64,000 nucleotides of DNA, taken from assembly GCA_031425275.1 (NCBI GenBank), contig JANPJA010000091.1, forward strand, positions 1 through 64,000. The letters run 5' to 3'. This DNA is from JAIVGV01 sp031425275 (GTDB lineage Bacteria > Acidobacteriota > Blastocatellia > Pyrinomonadales > Pyrinomonadaceae). Of the stretch, positions 26,690 to 35,713 are shown piece by piece. Position numbers and translations under genes: made by a program. Every line of letters starts with the position of its first letter. Position 1 is the stretch's first letter. Below the pieces are notes generated by a model. It was not told the DNA's origin, did no database searches, and saw only the letters and a list, made by a program, of their open reading frames with translations.

Positions 26690-26715
26690 CGGCCGCATGA
26701 ATTGATGTTAGTCGT

Positions 26716-26766
26716 GAAATGAGGCGAAGCGGCACGAAGAAAGTTCGTGCCGCTTCGCCTCATTTC
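26716..26766. terminator. Long bidirectional hairpin after hemL
   Basis: A perfect 23-bp stem (26716-26738 with 26744-26766) and 5-nt loop between the convergent hemL and histidine kinase genes. The outer bases (GAAAT/ATTTC) give short A/T tracts on both sides. Confidence 0.7.
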
Positions 26767-26838
26767 GGCTGTTAGCCGTCTCGACTTTTTGCGTCCGGGT
26801 ACGACGGATTCCGCCGCGTTCTTGATCCACTCGACAAT

Positions 26839-28713
26839 TCAAGACTCGCCCGCCGGCGCGCCCCGGAGCGGCAGCTCGACGTGGAAGCGTGTGCCCGCGC
26901 CCGGCTCGCTCTCGACCGTGATCGTGCCGCCGTGCTGCTCGACGATTTTTTTGACGATGGCGAGGCCGAGGCCCGTCCCGCGTCGCTTGGTCGTGAAGAA
27001 CGGCTCGAAGATGCGCGCGCGCGTCCGCTCGTCCATCCCCGCCCCGCGATCCTCGACCGTCACGCGCGCGTGCGGGATGGCCGGCCCGGCCGCCCGGCCG
27101 CCGCCGCCGTCCGCGCCCTCGCCGGCCGCCGCGTTTCGTCTGCTCTCGATGAGCATCGTCGAGATGCGCACGGGCGAGCCTTCGGGGCTGGCGTCCACCG
27201 CGTTGGCGATGACGTTGACGAAGACCTGCCGCAACTGATCCGCGTCCAGCTCGCCCGCCAGCGGCTCGTCCGCGTAGCCGCGCTCGATTGGCGTCCGCTT
27301 CCCCCTGAGATTGTCCGAGACGAGTTCGAGGCTCGCGTCGAGCAAGTTGTGCAGGTCGGTGGGCGCGAGCGCGAGCGGCTTCTCGTGCGAGTACTGCGTC
27401 ACGTCGATGGTCAGCTTGTTCAAATGCTCGATGCCGCGCTCGACGAGATCGATGGTCGAGTGGGCCTCTTCGCCCGCCGTCATGTCGCGCAGCATCGCGA
27501 CGCCCAGCCGGATGCTCCCCAGCGGGTTCTTGATCTCGTGCGCGACCTGCGCGGCCGCCTGACCCACGGCGGCGAGCGCGGTCTTGCGGCGCAGCTCCGC
27601 CTCGTTGTGCGCGGCGTCGGTCACGTCGAAGAGCGTGAGAATTTGCCCGTGCCCGTCGTCCAGATGCAGCGGCGACGAATAGACCTCGAAGTGGCGCGCC
27701 TCCGGCTCGCCCTCCGGCGTGAGCGACCAGCGCCCGCGGTAGGCGGCCTCCTCGACGCGCGAGCCGGCGGCCGCCGCGAACATCCGCAGGGCGTCGGGCG
27801 GCGCGAGGGACTCGTCATAGACGGACGCGCCGACGGCGGCGCGCGGGAAGAGGCGGAAGAAGGCGCGGTTGGCGCTGCGGACGCGGTCGCGGCCGTCGAT
27901 GGCCGCCACCGCCGTCACCATGCCTTCGAGCATCTGCGAGCTGAACTCGCGCTCGCGGCGCGACTCCGCGAGGCTGCGGCCCACCTGCCGGAAGCGTCGC
28001 TGCACCTCCCACGCCGTGGCGGCGGCGACGAGCGCGGCGAGCAGCACGGCGAAGTTGCGCAAGGTGTTGATGCGGTCGCGCGCGGCGTTGAAAAATTTGA
28101 CGCGCACGTTGTTGATCTCTTCCTGCCGCCCGTCCGCCTCGTTCGTCAATTCCTCGACGCGGCGGTCGAGCTTGCGGAATTTCTCGAAACCTTCGATCGA
28201 GTAACCCTCCGGCTCTTCCGTACTCTGGATGAACTCGGCGGCCTCCGCGATCAGGGCCTGCCCCTGCGGCGTCCGCGCTTCCGCGCGTTGCTCCAAGAGT
28301 TTCAGCGCGCGTTTGGCCTCGTCGCGCGCGACGGTGAGCTTGTGATCGAAGGGGTTGATGATGCCGCCCTGCCGCTCGCGCGTGCCGCGGTCGCGGGCCT
28401 CGAAGTCGAGGTTGGTGAGCGAGGTGCGCAGCTTCAACAGGAACTGGACGCGGCCCGACTGCTGCTGCTGCAAACGCTGCGTCTCGTTGCTCACGTCGTC
28501 CAACTCGCCGACGCTCAAACGGCCGAGCGCGTAAACCAGTCCGACCAGCACGAGGAAGCTGACGACGAGCACCGGCAGCGCGGGCGCGACCTGCTCGCGC
28601 CCCATCCGCGCCAGCCCCGCCCCCACCGTCTCGCGCGGCACGTCCCCGCCCGCCGCGCGGCTGTAAACCACCCGCCCGTCCTCTTCCCCGCGCTTCTCTG
28701 GGCTGTCGGCCAT
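26839..28713 (-). CDS. Membrane sensor histidine kinase with PAS domain
   Basis: 624 residues from ATG at 28711-28713. Two membrane segments (LPVLVVSFLVLVGLVYALG at about 45-63 and FAVLLAALVAAATAWEV at about 215-231) flank a 150-residue helical CHASE3-like sensor region. A PAS domain (about 250-375) precedes HisKA (AQVAHEIKNPLGSIRLG, phospho-His near 392) and HATPase_c: N box VNVIANAVDASP, G1 VEDRGAGMD, F FEPFFTTKRRG, G2 GTGLGLAIVKKI. No response regulator is adjacent, so it is an orphan kinase. A glycine-rich insertion (EGADGGGGRAAG) sits in the ATP domain. Confidence 0.93.
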   Translation of the reverse strand: MADSPEKRGEEDGRVVYSRAAGGDVPRETVGAGLARMGREQVAPALPVLVVSFLVLVGLVYALGRLSVGELDDVSNETQRLQQQQSGRVQFLLKLRTSLTNLDFEARDRGTRERQGGIINPFDHKLTVARDEAKRALKLLEQRAEARTPQGQALIAEAAEFIQSTEEPEGYSIEGFEKFRKLDRRVEELTNEADGRQEEINNVRVKFFNAARDRINTLRNFAVLLAALVAAATAWEVQRRFRQVGRSLAESRREREFSSQMLEGMVTAVAAIDGRDRVRSANRAFFRLFPRAAVGASVYDESLAPPDALRMFAAAAGSRVEEAAYRGRWSLTPEGEPEARHFEVYSSPLHLDDGHGQILTLFDVTDAAHNEAELRRKTALAAVGQAAAQVAHEIKNPLGSIRLGVAMLRDMTAGEEAHSTIDLVERGIEHLNKLTIDVTQYSHEKPLALAPTDLHNLLDASLELVSDNLRGKRTPIERGYADEPLAGELDADQLRQVFVNVIANAVDASPEGSPVRISTMLIESRRNAAAGEGADGGGGRAAGPAIPHARVTVEDRGAGMDERTRARIFEPFFTTKRRGTGLGLAIVKKIVEQHGGTITVESEPGAGTRFHVELPLRGAPAGES

Positions 28714-28720
28714 AAAAGCT

Positions 28721-28828
28721 GTCAGTGGTCAGTGGTCAGTTGTTTGCGGATAACAAGGATCGCGCTAAAGAACATGTTTCAAGCATCACCGCCACAAAAC
28801 AACTGACCACTGACCACTGACCACTGAC
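28721..28828. repeat. CAGTGGT heptamer palindrome
   Basis: The arms 28721-28745 and 28797-28821 are perfectly complementary over 25 bp; the right arm continues with one further CACTGAC word to 28828. The word is TGGTCAG/CTGACCA, as at 21617-21757. It lies between polA and the kinase gene and touches the polA stop codon. Confidence 0.9.
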
Positions 28829-31590
28829 TACTTCTTCACATCCATCCAGTTGCCGCCCGTGCCGACCTCGACTTCGAGCGGCACGTCCAAATCGACCGCC
28901 GACTCCATCTCGCGTTTGAGCAGCGCGGCGGCGCGCACGGCCTCGGCCTCCGGCGCTTCGAGCAGCAGTTCGTCGTGAATCTGCATCACCATCCGCGTCT
29001 GTAGTCCCTCGCGTCGCAGGGCCTCGTCCACCTTGAGCATCGCGATCTTGACGATGTCGCTCGCCGAACCCTGAATCGGCATGTTGATGGCTTCGCGCTC
29101 GGCGCGGGCGCGGATTTGGCCGTTGCGGTCGTTGATGGTGGGGAGCGGGCGGATGCGGCCGTAGATGGAACGCACCAGCCCTTTCTCGCGCGCCTCCTCG
29201 GGAATCCGGTGCATGAACTCGCGGATGCCTTTGTAAGCTTCGTAGTAATCGTCGATGACTTTGCGGGCCTCCTTGCGCGAGATGCCGACGCGCTGCGAGA
29301 GACCGAAGGGCTCGACGGCGTAGGCGATGGCGAAGTTGACGATCTTGGCGAAGCGGCGCTTCTCCTTTAACTCGGCGGGCGTCCGCGCGCCGAAGACGAG
29401 GCGGGCCGTCTGCGCGTGGATGTCCTCGCCGTTGCGGAAGGCCGCGAGCATCTTCTCGTCGCGCGTGATGTGCGCCAGCAGCCGCAGCTCCAACTGCGAA
29501 TAGTCGGCCGCGACGAAGACGTGACCCTGCTCGGGCACGAAGGCGCGGCGGATGCGCTGGCCCAGCTCCGTGCGCACCGGGATGTTCTGCAAATTCGGCT
29601 CGGACGACGAGAGCCGGCCCGTGGCCGTCACCGTCTGGTTGAGCTGCGAGTGGATGCGCCCGTCGGGGCCGACGAGCGCGGGCAGCGAGTCGGTGTAAGT
29701 CGCCTTGAGCTTGTCCAGCTCGCGGTACTCGATGATGAGGCGGGGCAGCTCGAACTGCACGGCCAGCTCGTCGAGCACGGCGCGGTTCGTTGACATCTGG
29801 CCCGTCGAAGTCTTGCGGCCCGTGGTGATGTTAAGCGACTCCAGCACTTCGCCGACCTGCTTGGGCGAGTTGATTTTAAACTCGCGCCCCGCGAGCGTGT
29901 AAATCCGCGCCGTCAGCTTTTCCAGTTCCGAGCCGAACAGCTCGGACAGCCCGCCGAGCACCCCGGTGTCAACTTTCAGGCCCGCGCGCTCCATGCGGTA
30001 GAGCAGCGGGGCCATCGGGATTTCGATCTCGGTGTAGATGGATTCGAGGCCCTGTTCGAGGATGCGGCCGTGCAAAACGTCGGCCGCCCGGTAGGTGAAG
30101 TCGGCGGCCTCGGCCGCGCGCCAGTGGTCGGCCGCCCAGCCGTCGGGCGCGTCCGTCCACCCGCCGACGCCGCAGCAGTCGCGCACGAGGTCGGCCAGAT
30201 CGTATTTGCTGCGCACGGGGTCGAGCAAATAGGCCGCGAGGAGCGTGTCGTCCGAGACGCCTTCGAGTTCGACTCCGGCCGCGGCCAGCAGGGCGGTCGC
30301 GCGTTTGAGATCGTGGACGGATTTGGAGAGCAGCCCGTTCGAGAGTACGTCGCGCAGATGCGGGAGCGCGGCTTCGTGGCCGCCCTCGAAGTTTTCGAGA
30401 TCGACGAAGACCGACGTGTTGGCGGCCGTCGAGATGGCTATCCCGGCGGGCCGCGCGGCGTCGCGCACGGACTCTTGCGTGCCCGCGCCCGCCGGGCTTG
30501 AGCCGGCGTCGGCGACGGCGAACGACCAGTGGTCGGTGTCGAAGAGCCTGCGCGTTAGTTGCTCCAACTCCTCCGGCCGCGTGACGCGCGTGTAGCGGCG
30601 CTCGGACTGCGCGTCGCCTTCCACCGCGCCCGCCGCGTCGGCGAACTCGCGCGTGAGCGACTGGAATTCCAGCTCGCGGAAAAGCTTGTAGGCCGCCGCG
30701 CGATCCGGCTCTTTGAGCCGCAGCCGTTCGAGATCGAGTTCGATGCTCACGTCCGTCTTGATCGTCGCCAGCTCCTTCGACTGGAGGATGAGCGGCGCGT
30801 TGTCGCGCAGCGACTCGCGGTAAGTCTTGTGCTTAACTTCCTCCCAGCGCGCGAGCGCGCTCTCGATTGAGCCGAACTCTTTGACGATCTGCACCGCGCC
30901 CTTCGCGCCGATGCCGGGCGCGCCGGGGATGTTATCCACCGAGTCGCCCATCAGGCCCAGGAGATCGACGATCTGCGCGGGCGGCACGCCGAACTTGTTC
31001 GCGACCCACGCCTCGTCGCACCACTCGACGGGCGGCACGGGTTCTTTGCGCTTCACGTTCTGCGAGTTCTGCCTCATGCAGACGACCAGCGGGTCGCTGA
31101 CGAGCTGCGTCATGTCCTTGTCGTTCGAGACGATGACGGCCTGCAACCCGCGCGCGGCCGCCTGCACGGCGAGCGCGCCGATCACGTCGTCGGCCTCGAA
31201 GCCGGGGGCGGAGAGGATCGGCACGTTGAAGGCTTCGCAGACGCGGACGATGAGGGGGATTTGCGATTGCAGCTCGTCGGGCATCGCCGCGCGGTTGGCC
31301 TTGTAGTTCGCGTCCAGCTCGTGGCGGAAGGTCGGCGTCTCCGACTCGAAGACGGCGGCGATGTAGTGCGGCCGCTCGTCGGCGAGGAGCTTGCGCAACA
31401 TGCTGGTGAAGACGAAGACGGCCTGCGTCACCTGCCCCTGACTGTTCGTCAGCGGCTCGGAGCGCGCGCCCATCGGGGCGAAGAAGGCGCGGAAGATGTG
31501 CGAGAACGAGTCGATGAGAAAGACGCGCTCGGTCAAACTCCCCTGAGCTTCGGCGGGCTGCCCCTGCGCTGCGGATTTTTTCGACGGCAT
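28828..31590 (-). CDS. polA: DNA polymerase I
   Basis: 920 residues from ATG at 31588-31590; a TTG-started extension is rejected. The 5'-3' nuclease domain (about 20-310) has VFLIDSFSHIFRAFF, APGFEADDVIGALA, VIVSNDKDMTQL and GDSVDNIPGAPGIGAKGA. The central 3'-5' exonuclease-like domain lacks the DxE motif (WSFAVADAGSSPAG near 353) and is probably inactive. The polymerase domain has motif A VAADYSQLELRLLAH, motif B RRFAKIVNFAIAYAVEPFGL and motif C MVMQIHDELLLEAPE. In motif B two glycines of the usual NFGxxYG are alanines. Replication/repair polymerase, cytoplasmic. Confidence 0.97.
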   Translation of the reverse strand: MPSKKSAAQGQPAEAQGSLTERVFLIDSFSHIFRAFFAPMGARSEPLTNSQGQVTQAVFVFTSMLRKLLADERPHYIAAVFESETPTFRHELDANYKANRAAMPDELQSQIPLIVRVCEAFNVPILSAPGFEADDVIGALAVQAAARGLQAVIVSNDKDMTQLVSDPLVVCMRQNSQNVKRKEPVPPVEWCDEAWVANKFGVPPAQIVDLLGLMGDSVDNIPGAPGIGAKGAVQIVKEFGSIESALARWEEVKHKTYRESLRDNAPLILQSKELATIKTDVSIELDLERLRLKEPDRAAAYKLFRELEFQSLTREFADAAGAVEGDAQSERRYTRVTRPEELEQLTRRLFDTDHWSFAVADAGSSPAGAGTQESVRDAARPAGIAISTAANTSVFVDLENFEGGHEAALPHLRDVLSNGLLSKSVHDLKRATALLAAAGVELEGVSDDTLLAAYLLDPVRSKYDLADLVRDCCGVGGWTDAPDGWAADHWRAAEAADFTYRAADVLHGRILEQGLESIYTEIEIPMAPLLYRMERAGLKVDTGVLGGLSELFGSELEKLTARIYTLAGREFKINSPKQVGEVLESLNITTGRKTSTGQMSTNRAVLDELAVQFELPRLIIEYRELDKLKATYTDSLPALVGPDGRIHSQLNQTVTATGRLSSSEPNLQNIPVRTELGQRIRRAFVPEQGHVFVAADYSQLELRLLAHITRDEKMLAAFRNGEDIHAQTARLVFGARTPAELKEKRRFAKIVNFAIAYAVEPFGLSQRVGISRKEARKVIDDYYEAYKGIREFMHRIPEEAREKGLVRSIYGRIRPLPTINDRNGQIRARAEREAINMPIQGSASDIVKIAMLKVDEALRREGLQTRMVMQIHDELLLEAPEAEAVRAAALLKREMESAVDLDVPLEVEVGTGGNWMDVKK

Positions 31591-31636
31591 TTGACTGTGA
31601 TGATAGGGGGAAACCGTGACGGGTGACAAGCAGAAA

Positions 31637-31733
31637 GCCGTGAACCGTAAACTGTAAATCGTGAACCGTAAATTGTGAATGGTTAAAGCAATTTCCGTTC
31701 ACGATTTACGATTTACGGTTCACGATTTACGGC
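31637..31733. repeat. CGTAAAT heptamer palindrome
   Basis: Left arm 31637-31680 and right arm 31697-31733 consist of CGTAAAT, CGTGAAC and CGTGAAT words in inverse orientation. The core carries GGTTAAAGCAAT, the reverse complement of the core word at 21674-21685. Located upstream of polA, on the side of the divergent lpxC. Confidence 0.87.
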
Positions 31734-31924
31734 CCTCGGTGTGGCCCGCGCGCCTCGCTTGCGACCCGCGCGTGTGGCTCGCGCGCCACACGCGACGGAC
31801 TCGGCGGCCCGCCCGCCGGCGGTTTTGCTGAGCTTTCGCGCGCGCGCGCCCCGGGTACAAGCGTTGCATCTGTAATTGGCAATCAGGGCGAACGGCGCGC
31901 AGTAACTTGGGCCGCGTCGGATGA

Positions 31925-32830
31925 GTGAAAGGATACCCGAACCGTTTGATCAAACAGACGACTTTAGGCCGCGCCGTCGAGACTTCGGGGCTGGGTCTGC
32001 ACACGGGCGTGCAGGTGCGCGTGTGCCTGCGCCCCGCGCCGCCCGACACCGGCTACATCTTCCTGCGCACAGACCTCGACGGCTTCGAGATACCCGCCTC
32101 GGTCGAGCACGTCTCGCATTCGTCTTACGCGACGACGCTGATGCGCACGGGCGTCACGCTCTCCACGGTCGAGCACCTGCTCGCGGCCCTGCGCGGCGGG
32201 GGCGTGGACAATGCCTACGTCGAAGTCGATAACCTCGAACTCCCGATCATGGACGGCTCGTCGGAAGCCTTCACGGAGTTGATCGAGGGGGCGGGGGTGG
32301 TCGAGCAGCCGGCGGCGCAAAGCGCGCTCCGCGTGCGCAAGACGGTCACGGTCGTGGACGGCGACCGGCGGATCAGCATCGAGCCGCACGAGGGGTTCGA
32401 GATCGACTGCCTGATCGATTTCGCCCACCCGCTGATCGGCCGGCAGCATCTGCGCTTCGACGCGCTCGAACCGGGCGGCTTCGGCCGCGAGATCGGCTGG
32501 GCGCGCACGGTCGGGTTCACCGAGGAGATCGAAGCCCTGCGCCGCGCCAACCTCATCCGCGGCGGCTCGCTCGACAACGCCATCGTCCTCACGCGCGACG
32601 GGATGCTCAACGAGACGCCTTTGCGCGCGCCCGACGAGTTCGTCCGCCACAAAGTTCTGGACATCATCGGCGACCTCGCGCTCGTCGGGATGCCGCTCCT
32701 CGGCCTCGTCCGCGCGGAGCGCAGCGGCCACCTCTTCCACGCGATGCTGATGACGAAACTGCTCCGCGACGACGCGGCGTGGGAAGTCATCGACATGCCG
32801 TCGGCCGTCGGCCTCTCGCTCGCTCGCTGA
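31925..32830 (+). CDS. lpxC: UDP-3-O-acyl-N-acetylglucosamine deacetylase
   Basis: 301 residues with a GTG start at 31925. Typical start LIKQTTLGRAVETSGLGLHT; zinc ligands in LSTVEHLLAAL and in FVRHKVLDIIGDLALVG (His and Asp); further motifs NAYVEVDNLELPIMDGSS and SGHLFHAML. The first committed step of lipid A synthesis, cytoplasmic, zinc-dependent (family knowledge). With kdsD at 34398 this shows an LPS-producing cell. An ATG four bases upstream is in another frame and opens only a short antisense-like frame. Confidence 0.96.
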   Translation: MKGYPNRLIKQTTLGRAVETSGLGLHTGVQVRVCLRPAPPDTGYIFLRTDLDGFEIPASVEHVSHSSYATTLMRTGVTLSTVEHLLAALRGGGVDNAYVEVDNLELPIMDGSSEAFTELIEGAGVVEQPAAQSALRVRKTVTVVDGDRRISIEPHEGFEIDCLIDFAHPLIGRQHLRFDALEPGGFGREIGWARTVGFTEEIEALRRANLIRGGSLDNAIVLTRDGMLNETPLRAPDEFVRHKVLDIIGDLALVGMPLLGLVRAERSGHLFHAMLMTKLLRDDAAWEVIDMPSAVGLSLAR

Positions 32831-32911
32831 CGCCGCACGCCCCGGCCGGACCCGTCGTGTCATCCCACCCGGCACGGCTTGTCTATTTCATCTAAGCCGC
32901 TACTCCTCGCA

Positions 32912-33133
32912 CATCCCGGAGGGATGGCGGAGATTAGCCGGTGGTCAGCAAACGAAGTTTGCGCCACCACCGGATCACGGCCGTCAACACACTCTCGCCC
33001 CGGCAGGGGCGACGGAAGATGACTCTCTCCGTCGCCCCTGCCGGGGCGAATGATTTCCTCGCATCATGATCCGGTGGCGGCGTGCGCCCAGCGCACTTGC
33101 CACCGGCTAATCTCCGTCGCCCCTCGCGGGGCG
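32912..33133. repeat. Nested triple palindrome, MITE-like
   Basis: Three nested inverted pairs: 32929-32944 with 33100-33115 (16 bp, perfect), 32962-32977 with 33067-33082 (15/16), and 32995-33016 with 33028-33049 (22 bp, perfect). Small palindromes flank it (CATCCCGGAGGGATG at 32912-32926, CGCCCCTCGCGGGGCG at 33118-33133). The single strand could fold as a long branched stem. It fills the gap 32831-33167, which contains no gene. Confidence 0.88.
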
Positions 33134-33167
33134 GCACTAATAACCGGCGACGGATAACTTGAGTCCA

Positions 33168-33569
33168 TCAATTCAGCCGCGCGCGCCGTTTCCCGTCCCC
33201 TTTTCGCGGCAGCGACTCGACGAGGTGATCGAGGCTCAGCCAGAGACTCCAACTGTGGTGATAGAAGGCGGCGGGGAACAGCAGGGCGACGGCGAGGAGC
33301 GCGCCGAGGAGGAGTTGGAAATCCTTCACGCCGGCCAGCAGGCAGACGCCGTAAACCAACAAGACGACCGCCTCCGTCGTGACGAGGTTGATGGCAATCG
33401 CCCCGACGAAGAACCCGTCCTCGCGTTGGAAGAGCGCGCGGCAGCGCGGGCAGTAGTGCCGGATGCGGAACGGCCGCCCGGCGATTGACGTGCGGCCGCA
33501 GACCGGGCACCGCAGCGCGAGTCCGCGCAGCAGCGTCTTGATGATCGGACGGCGCTCGGTTGTCGCCAC
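33168..33569 (-). CDS. DUF983 family membrane protein
   Basis: 133 residues from GTG at 33567-33569. N-terminal zinc-ribbon-like cysteines (LALRCPVCGRTSIAGRPFRI, HYCPRCRALFQREDG) and two membrane helices (FFVGAIAINLVTTEAVVLLV, LLLGALLAVALLFPAAFY) are the family pattern. Function unknown. It starts 29 bp after the preceding gene (33599-34318), suggesting a kdsD-led operon. Confidence 0.88.
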   Translation of the reverse strand: MATTERRPIIKTLLRGLALRCPVCGRTSIAGRPFRIRHYCPRCRALFQREDGFFVGAIAINLVTTEAVVLLVYGVCLLAGVKDFQLLLGALLAVALLFPAAFYHHSWSLWLSLDHLVESLPRKGDGKRRARLN

Positions 33570-33598
33570 GCCTCACACGCCCTTTCGATCCGCGCCCG

Positions 33599-34318
33599 TC
33601 AGTCCTCGCGCACGAACTCATAGACGATCCGCAGGCGCAGCTCGCCCGGCTGTATCTCGTGACGCATCTCTCTGGCGCGCAGCCGGAGCGTGCCGCCGGT
33701 CGCGAGCCGGCGCAGCGGCAACTGCGCGGAGACCTGTTCGGCGCGGAGGATTTCGACGGGGTTGACGCGCTCGTCCAGAGAGTCCTGCACGAGACCCGTC
33801 ACGCCGTCGGCGAACATCGAGGGCACGCCGCTCAGGTTCACCTTTCTGACTTCGACGCGCGCCCCGAGCGCCTGCTTCGACGGGTCGAAGGCGAGGTTGA
33901 GCTGCGTGTCGGCCCAGCCCTCGAACTTCAGGCAGCCGACGACGGGCGCGTTGTAAGAGCCGCGGAAGGCGACGGGCGCGCTGATGCGCCCGCGCTCGAA
34001 GCGCACCGACGTGCGCGCGCCGGAGACTTCGCGCGCCAGCGTAATCTCGCTCGCGCAGTCGCCGCCCCGCGCGCCGCCCTGCTTGAGCGGAAAGGTCGGC
34101 GGGCGCGGCATCGCGAGCAGGGCGTCCAAAAGCGCGTTGAAGATTTGTTCGTTCAACACGACGGACACCTCGCCCGCGGGCGTCGCTTTCACCTCGCGCG
34201 CGCGCGCGGCTTCCTGCGCGGCGGCCGGCGCGCAAGCGAGGATGAGGACGAGCGAGGCCGCGCGCCAGAGTCTCAAGCGTCTCGCGGCCGGCACGTAAAG
34301 AATTTTAGTTATGAGCAT
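33599..34318 (-). CDS. Exported protein of unknown function
   Basis: 239 residues from ATG at 34316-34318. A signal peptide (LWRAASLVLILACAPAAAQE) precedes a beta-rich domain with VSVVLNEQIFNALLDALLAM, FRGSYNAPVVGCLKFEGWAD and LQDSLDERVNPVEILRAE-like segments, ending RIVYEFVRED. The architecture (repeated long amphipathic strands, one acidic helix) suggests a lipid- or sterol-binding periplasmic protein, but no family is recognised. Placed between kdsD and the DUF983 gene. Confidence 0.7.
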   Translation of the reverse strand: MLITKILYVPAARRLRLWRAASLVLILACAPAAAQEAARAREVKATPAGEVSVVLNEQIFNALLDALLAMPRPPTFPLKQGGARGGDCASEITLAREVSGARTSVRFERGRISAPVAFRGSYNAPVVGCLKFEGWADTQLNLAFDPSKQALGARVEVRKVNLSGVPSMFADGVTGLVQDSLDERVNPVEILRAEQVSAQLPLRRLATGGTLRLRAREMRHEIQPGELRLRIVYEFVRED

Positions 34319-34397
34319 CGGAATTTAAGACGTTATGTAATGTGCATCGGGATTGAAGGCGTGCGGCCGCCCGGCGGGGGTTCTCGCGTCGCGCCGA

Positions 34398-35381
34398 TCA
34401 GAGGCCGCTGCGGATGATGTCGTGGAGGCGGAGCAGGCCGACGGGGCGTCGCTCGGCATCGACGACGGGGAGGACGGATATTTGCGACGGGCGGTTCTCC
34501 ATCAGTTGCAGGGCCTCGTAGGCGAGTTCGTCGGGGCCGGTGACGACGGGGCCGCGCGTCATGAGCGCGCCGCCCCGCAGCGTGCCGAGTTCTTCCAGCC
34601 GGCCGCGTTCGAGGGCGCGGCGCAAGTCGCCGTCGGTGATGACCCCCGCGAGCCGCCCGTTTGGATCGACGACCGAGACCGCGCCGAGACCGCCGCCGCT
34701 GATGGCGCGGACGACTTCGAGCAGCGTCGCGTCTTCGGTCACCGTCGGGTTGGCCTCGCCGCCGTGCATCAAATCGCAGACCCTCAGCATCAGCCGCTTC
34801 CCCAGACGGCCCGCCGGGTGGTTCAGGGCGAACTCTTCGGGCGTCACGCCTTTGCGCCCCATCAGCGTGAGCGCGAGCGCGTCGCCGAGGGCCAGAGCCA
34901 CGGTCGTGCTCGTCGTCGGCGCGAGGTTGAGCGGGCACGCCTCTTGACTGACCGAGGCGTCGAGCACCGCGTCGGCGCGCGCGGCCAAGTTCGATTTGAG
35001 GTTGCCGACGACGGCGATGATCGAGACCCCGCGCGACTTGAGGAACGGCAGCATCGCCAGAATTTCTTCCGTCTCGCCGCTGTTGCTCACCGCCACGACC
35101 ACGTCCCCGCGCGCGACCACGCCTAAGCCCCCGTGCAGCGCGTCCGAAGGGTGCAGGAAGACGGCGGGCGTCCCCGTGCTCGTCAAAGTCGCCGCGATCT
35201 TCTCCGCGATGTTGCCCGACTTGCCCACGCCCGCCAGCACGACCTTGCCCCGGCAAGTCGCTAACAACTCGACCGCGCGCTCAACTTGCGCCCGCCCCAC
35301 CCGCCGCGCCGACTCGGCCACCGCCTCCGCCTCGATCCGGAGGAAGCCGACGAACTCCGCGAAATGATTCTGCTCCGCCAT
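34398..35381 (-). CDS. kdsD: D-arabinose-5-phosphate isomerase (KpsF/GutQ family)
   Basis: 327 residues from ATG at 35379-35381; the frame is open further upstream but the extension is Arg-rich and not conserved. An SIS domain (about 35-180: VVLAGVGKSGNIAEKIAATL, VVVAVSNSGETEEILAMLPF, CPLNLAPTTSTTVALALGDA, FALNHPAGRLG) is followed by two CBS domains (about 205-327). It makes arabinose-5-phosphate for KDO, the inner-core sugar of LPS (family knowledge). KdsA/KdsB are not in the window. Confidence 0.95.
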   Translation of the reverse strand: MAEQNHFAEFVGFLRIEAEAVAESARRVGRAQVERAVELLATCRGKVVLAGVGKSGNIAEKIAATLTSTGTPAVFLHPSDALHGGLGVVARGDVVVAVSNSGETEEILAMLPFLKSRGVSIIAVVGNLKSNLAARADAVLDASVSQEACPLNLAPTTSTTVALALGDALALTLMGRKGVTPEEFALNHPAGRLGKRLMLRVCDLMHGGEANPTVTEDATLLEVVRAISGGGLGAVSVVDPNGRLAGVITDGDLRRALERGRLEELGTLRGGALMTRGPVVTGPDELAYEALQLMENRPSQISVLPVVDAERRPVGLLRLHDIIRSGL

Positions 35382-35578
35382 GAATTTTCGTTTCCACACT
35401 CGCGCCCCGGCCGGCGCGAGTGTGGAGCATACGACGAACGCGCGCGGCCGGACAAGACGGCAACCCATGCCGCGTTCCTCAACCCCGCGAGCCGCCAATT
35501 CAGTCCCTTGTTTCGTCCGGCACGCCGCTGGCGAGCGCGTCGCGGGCTGTGTTATCTTTATCGCCTCATAGTTCTCAT

Positions 35579-35651
<73 letters not shown>

Positions 35652-35713
35652 CTTTTCCTTATCCCGCCGCGCCGACCGAACCGTTACGACGACCCAAACC
35701 GTAGAGGATTATT

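Noticed and set aside
31590..31629. Extended start for DNA polymerase I
   Set aside because: It needs a TTG start within repeat-derived sequence and adds residues absent from the family.
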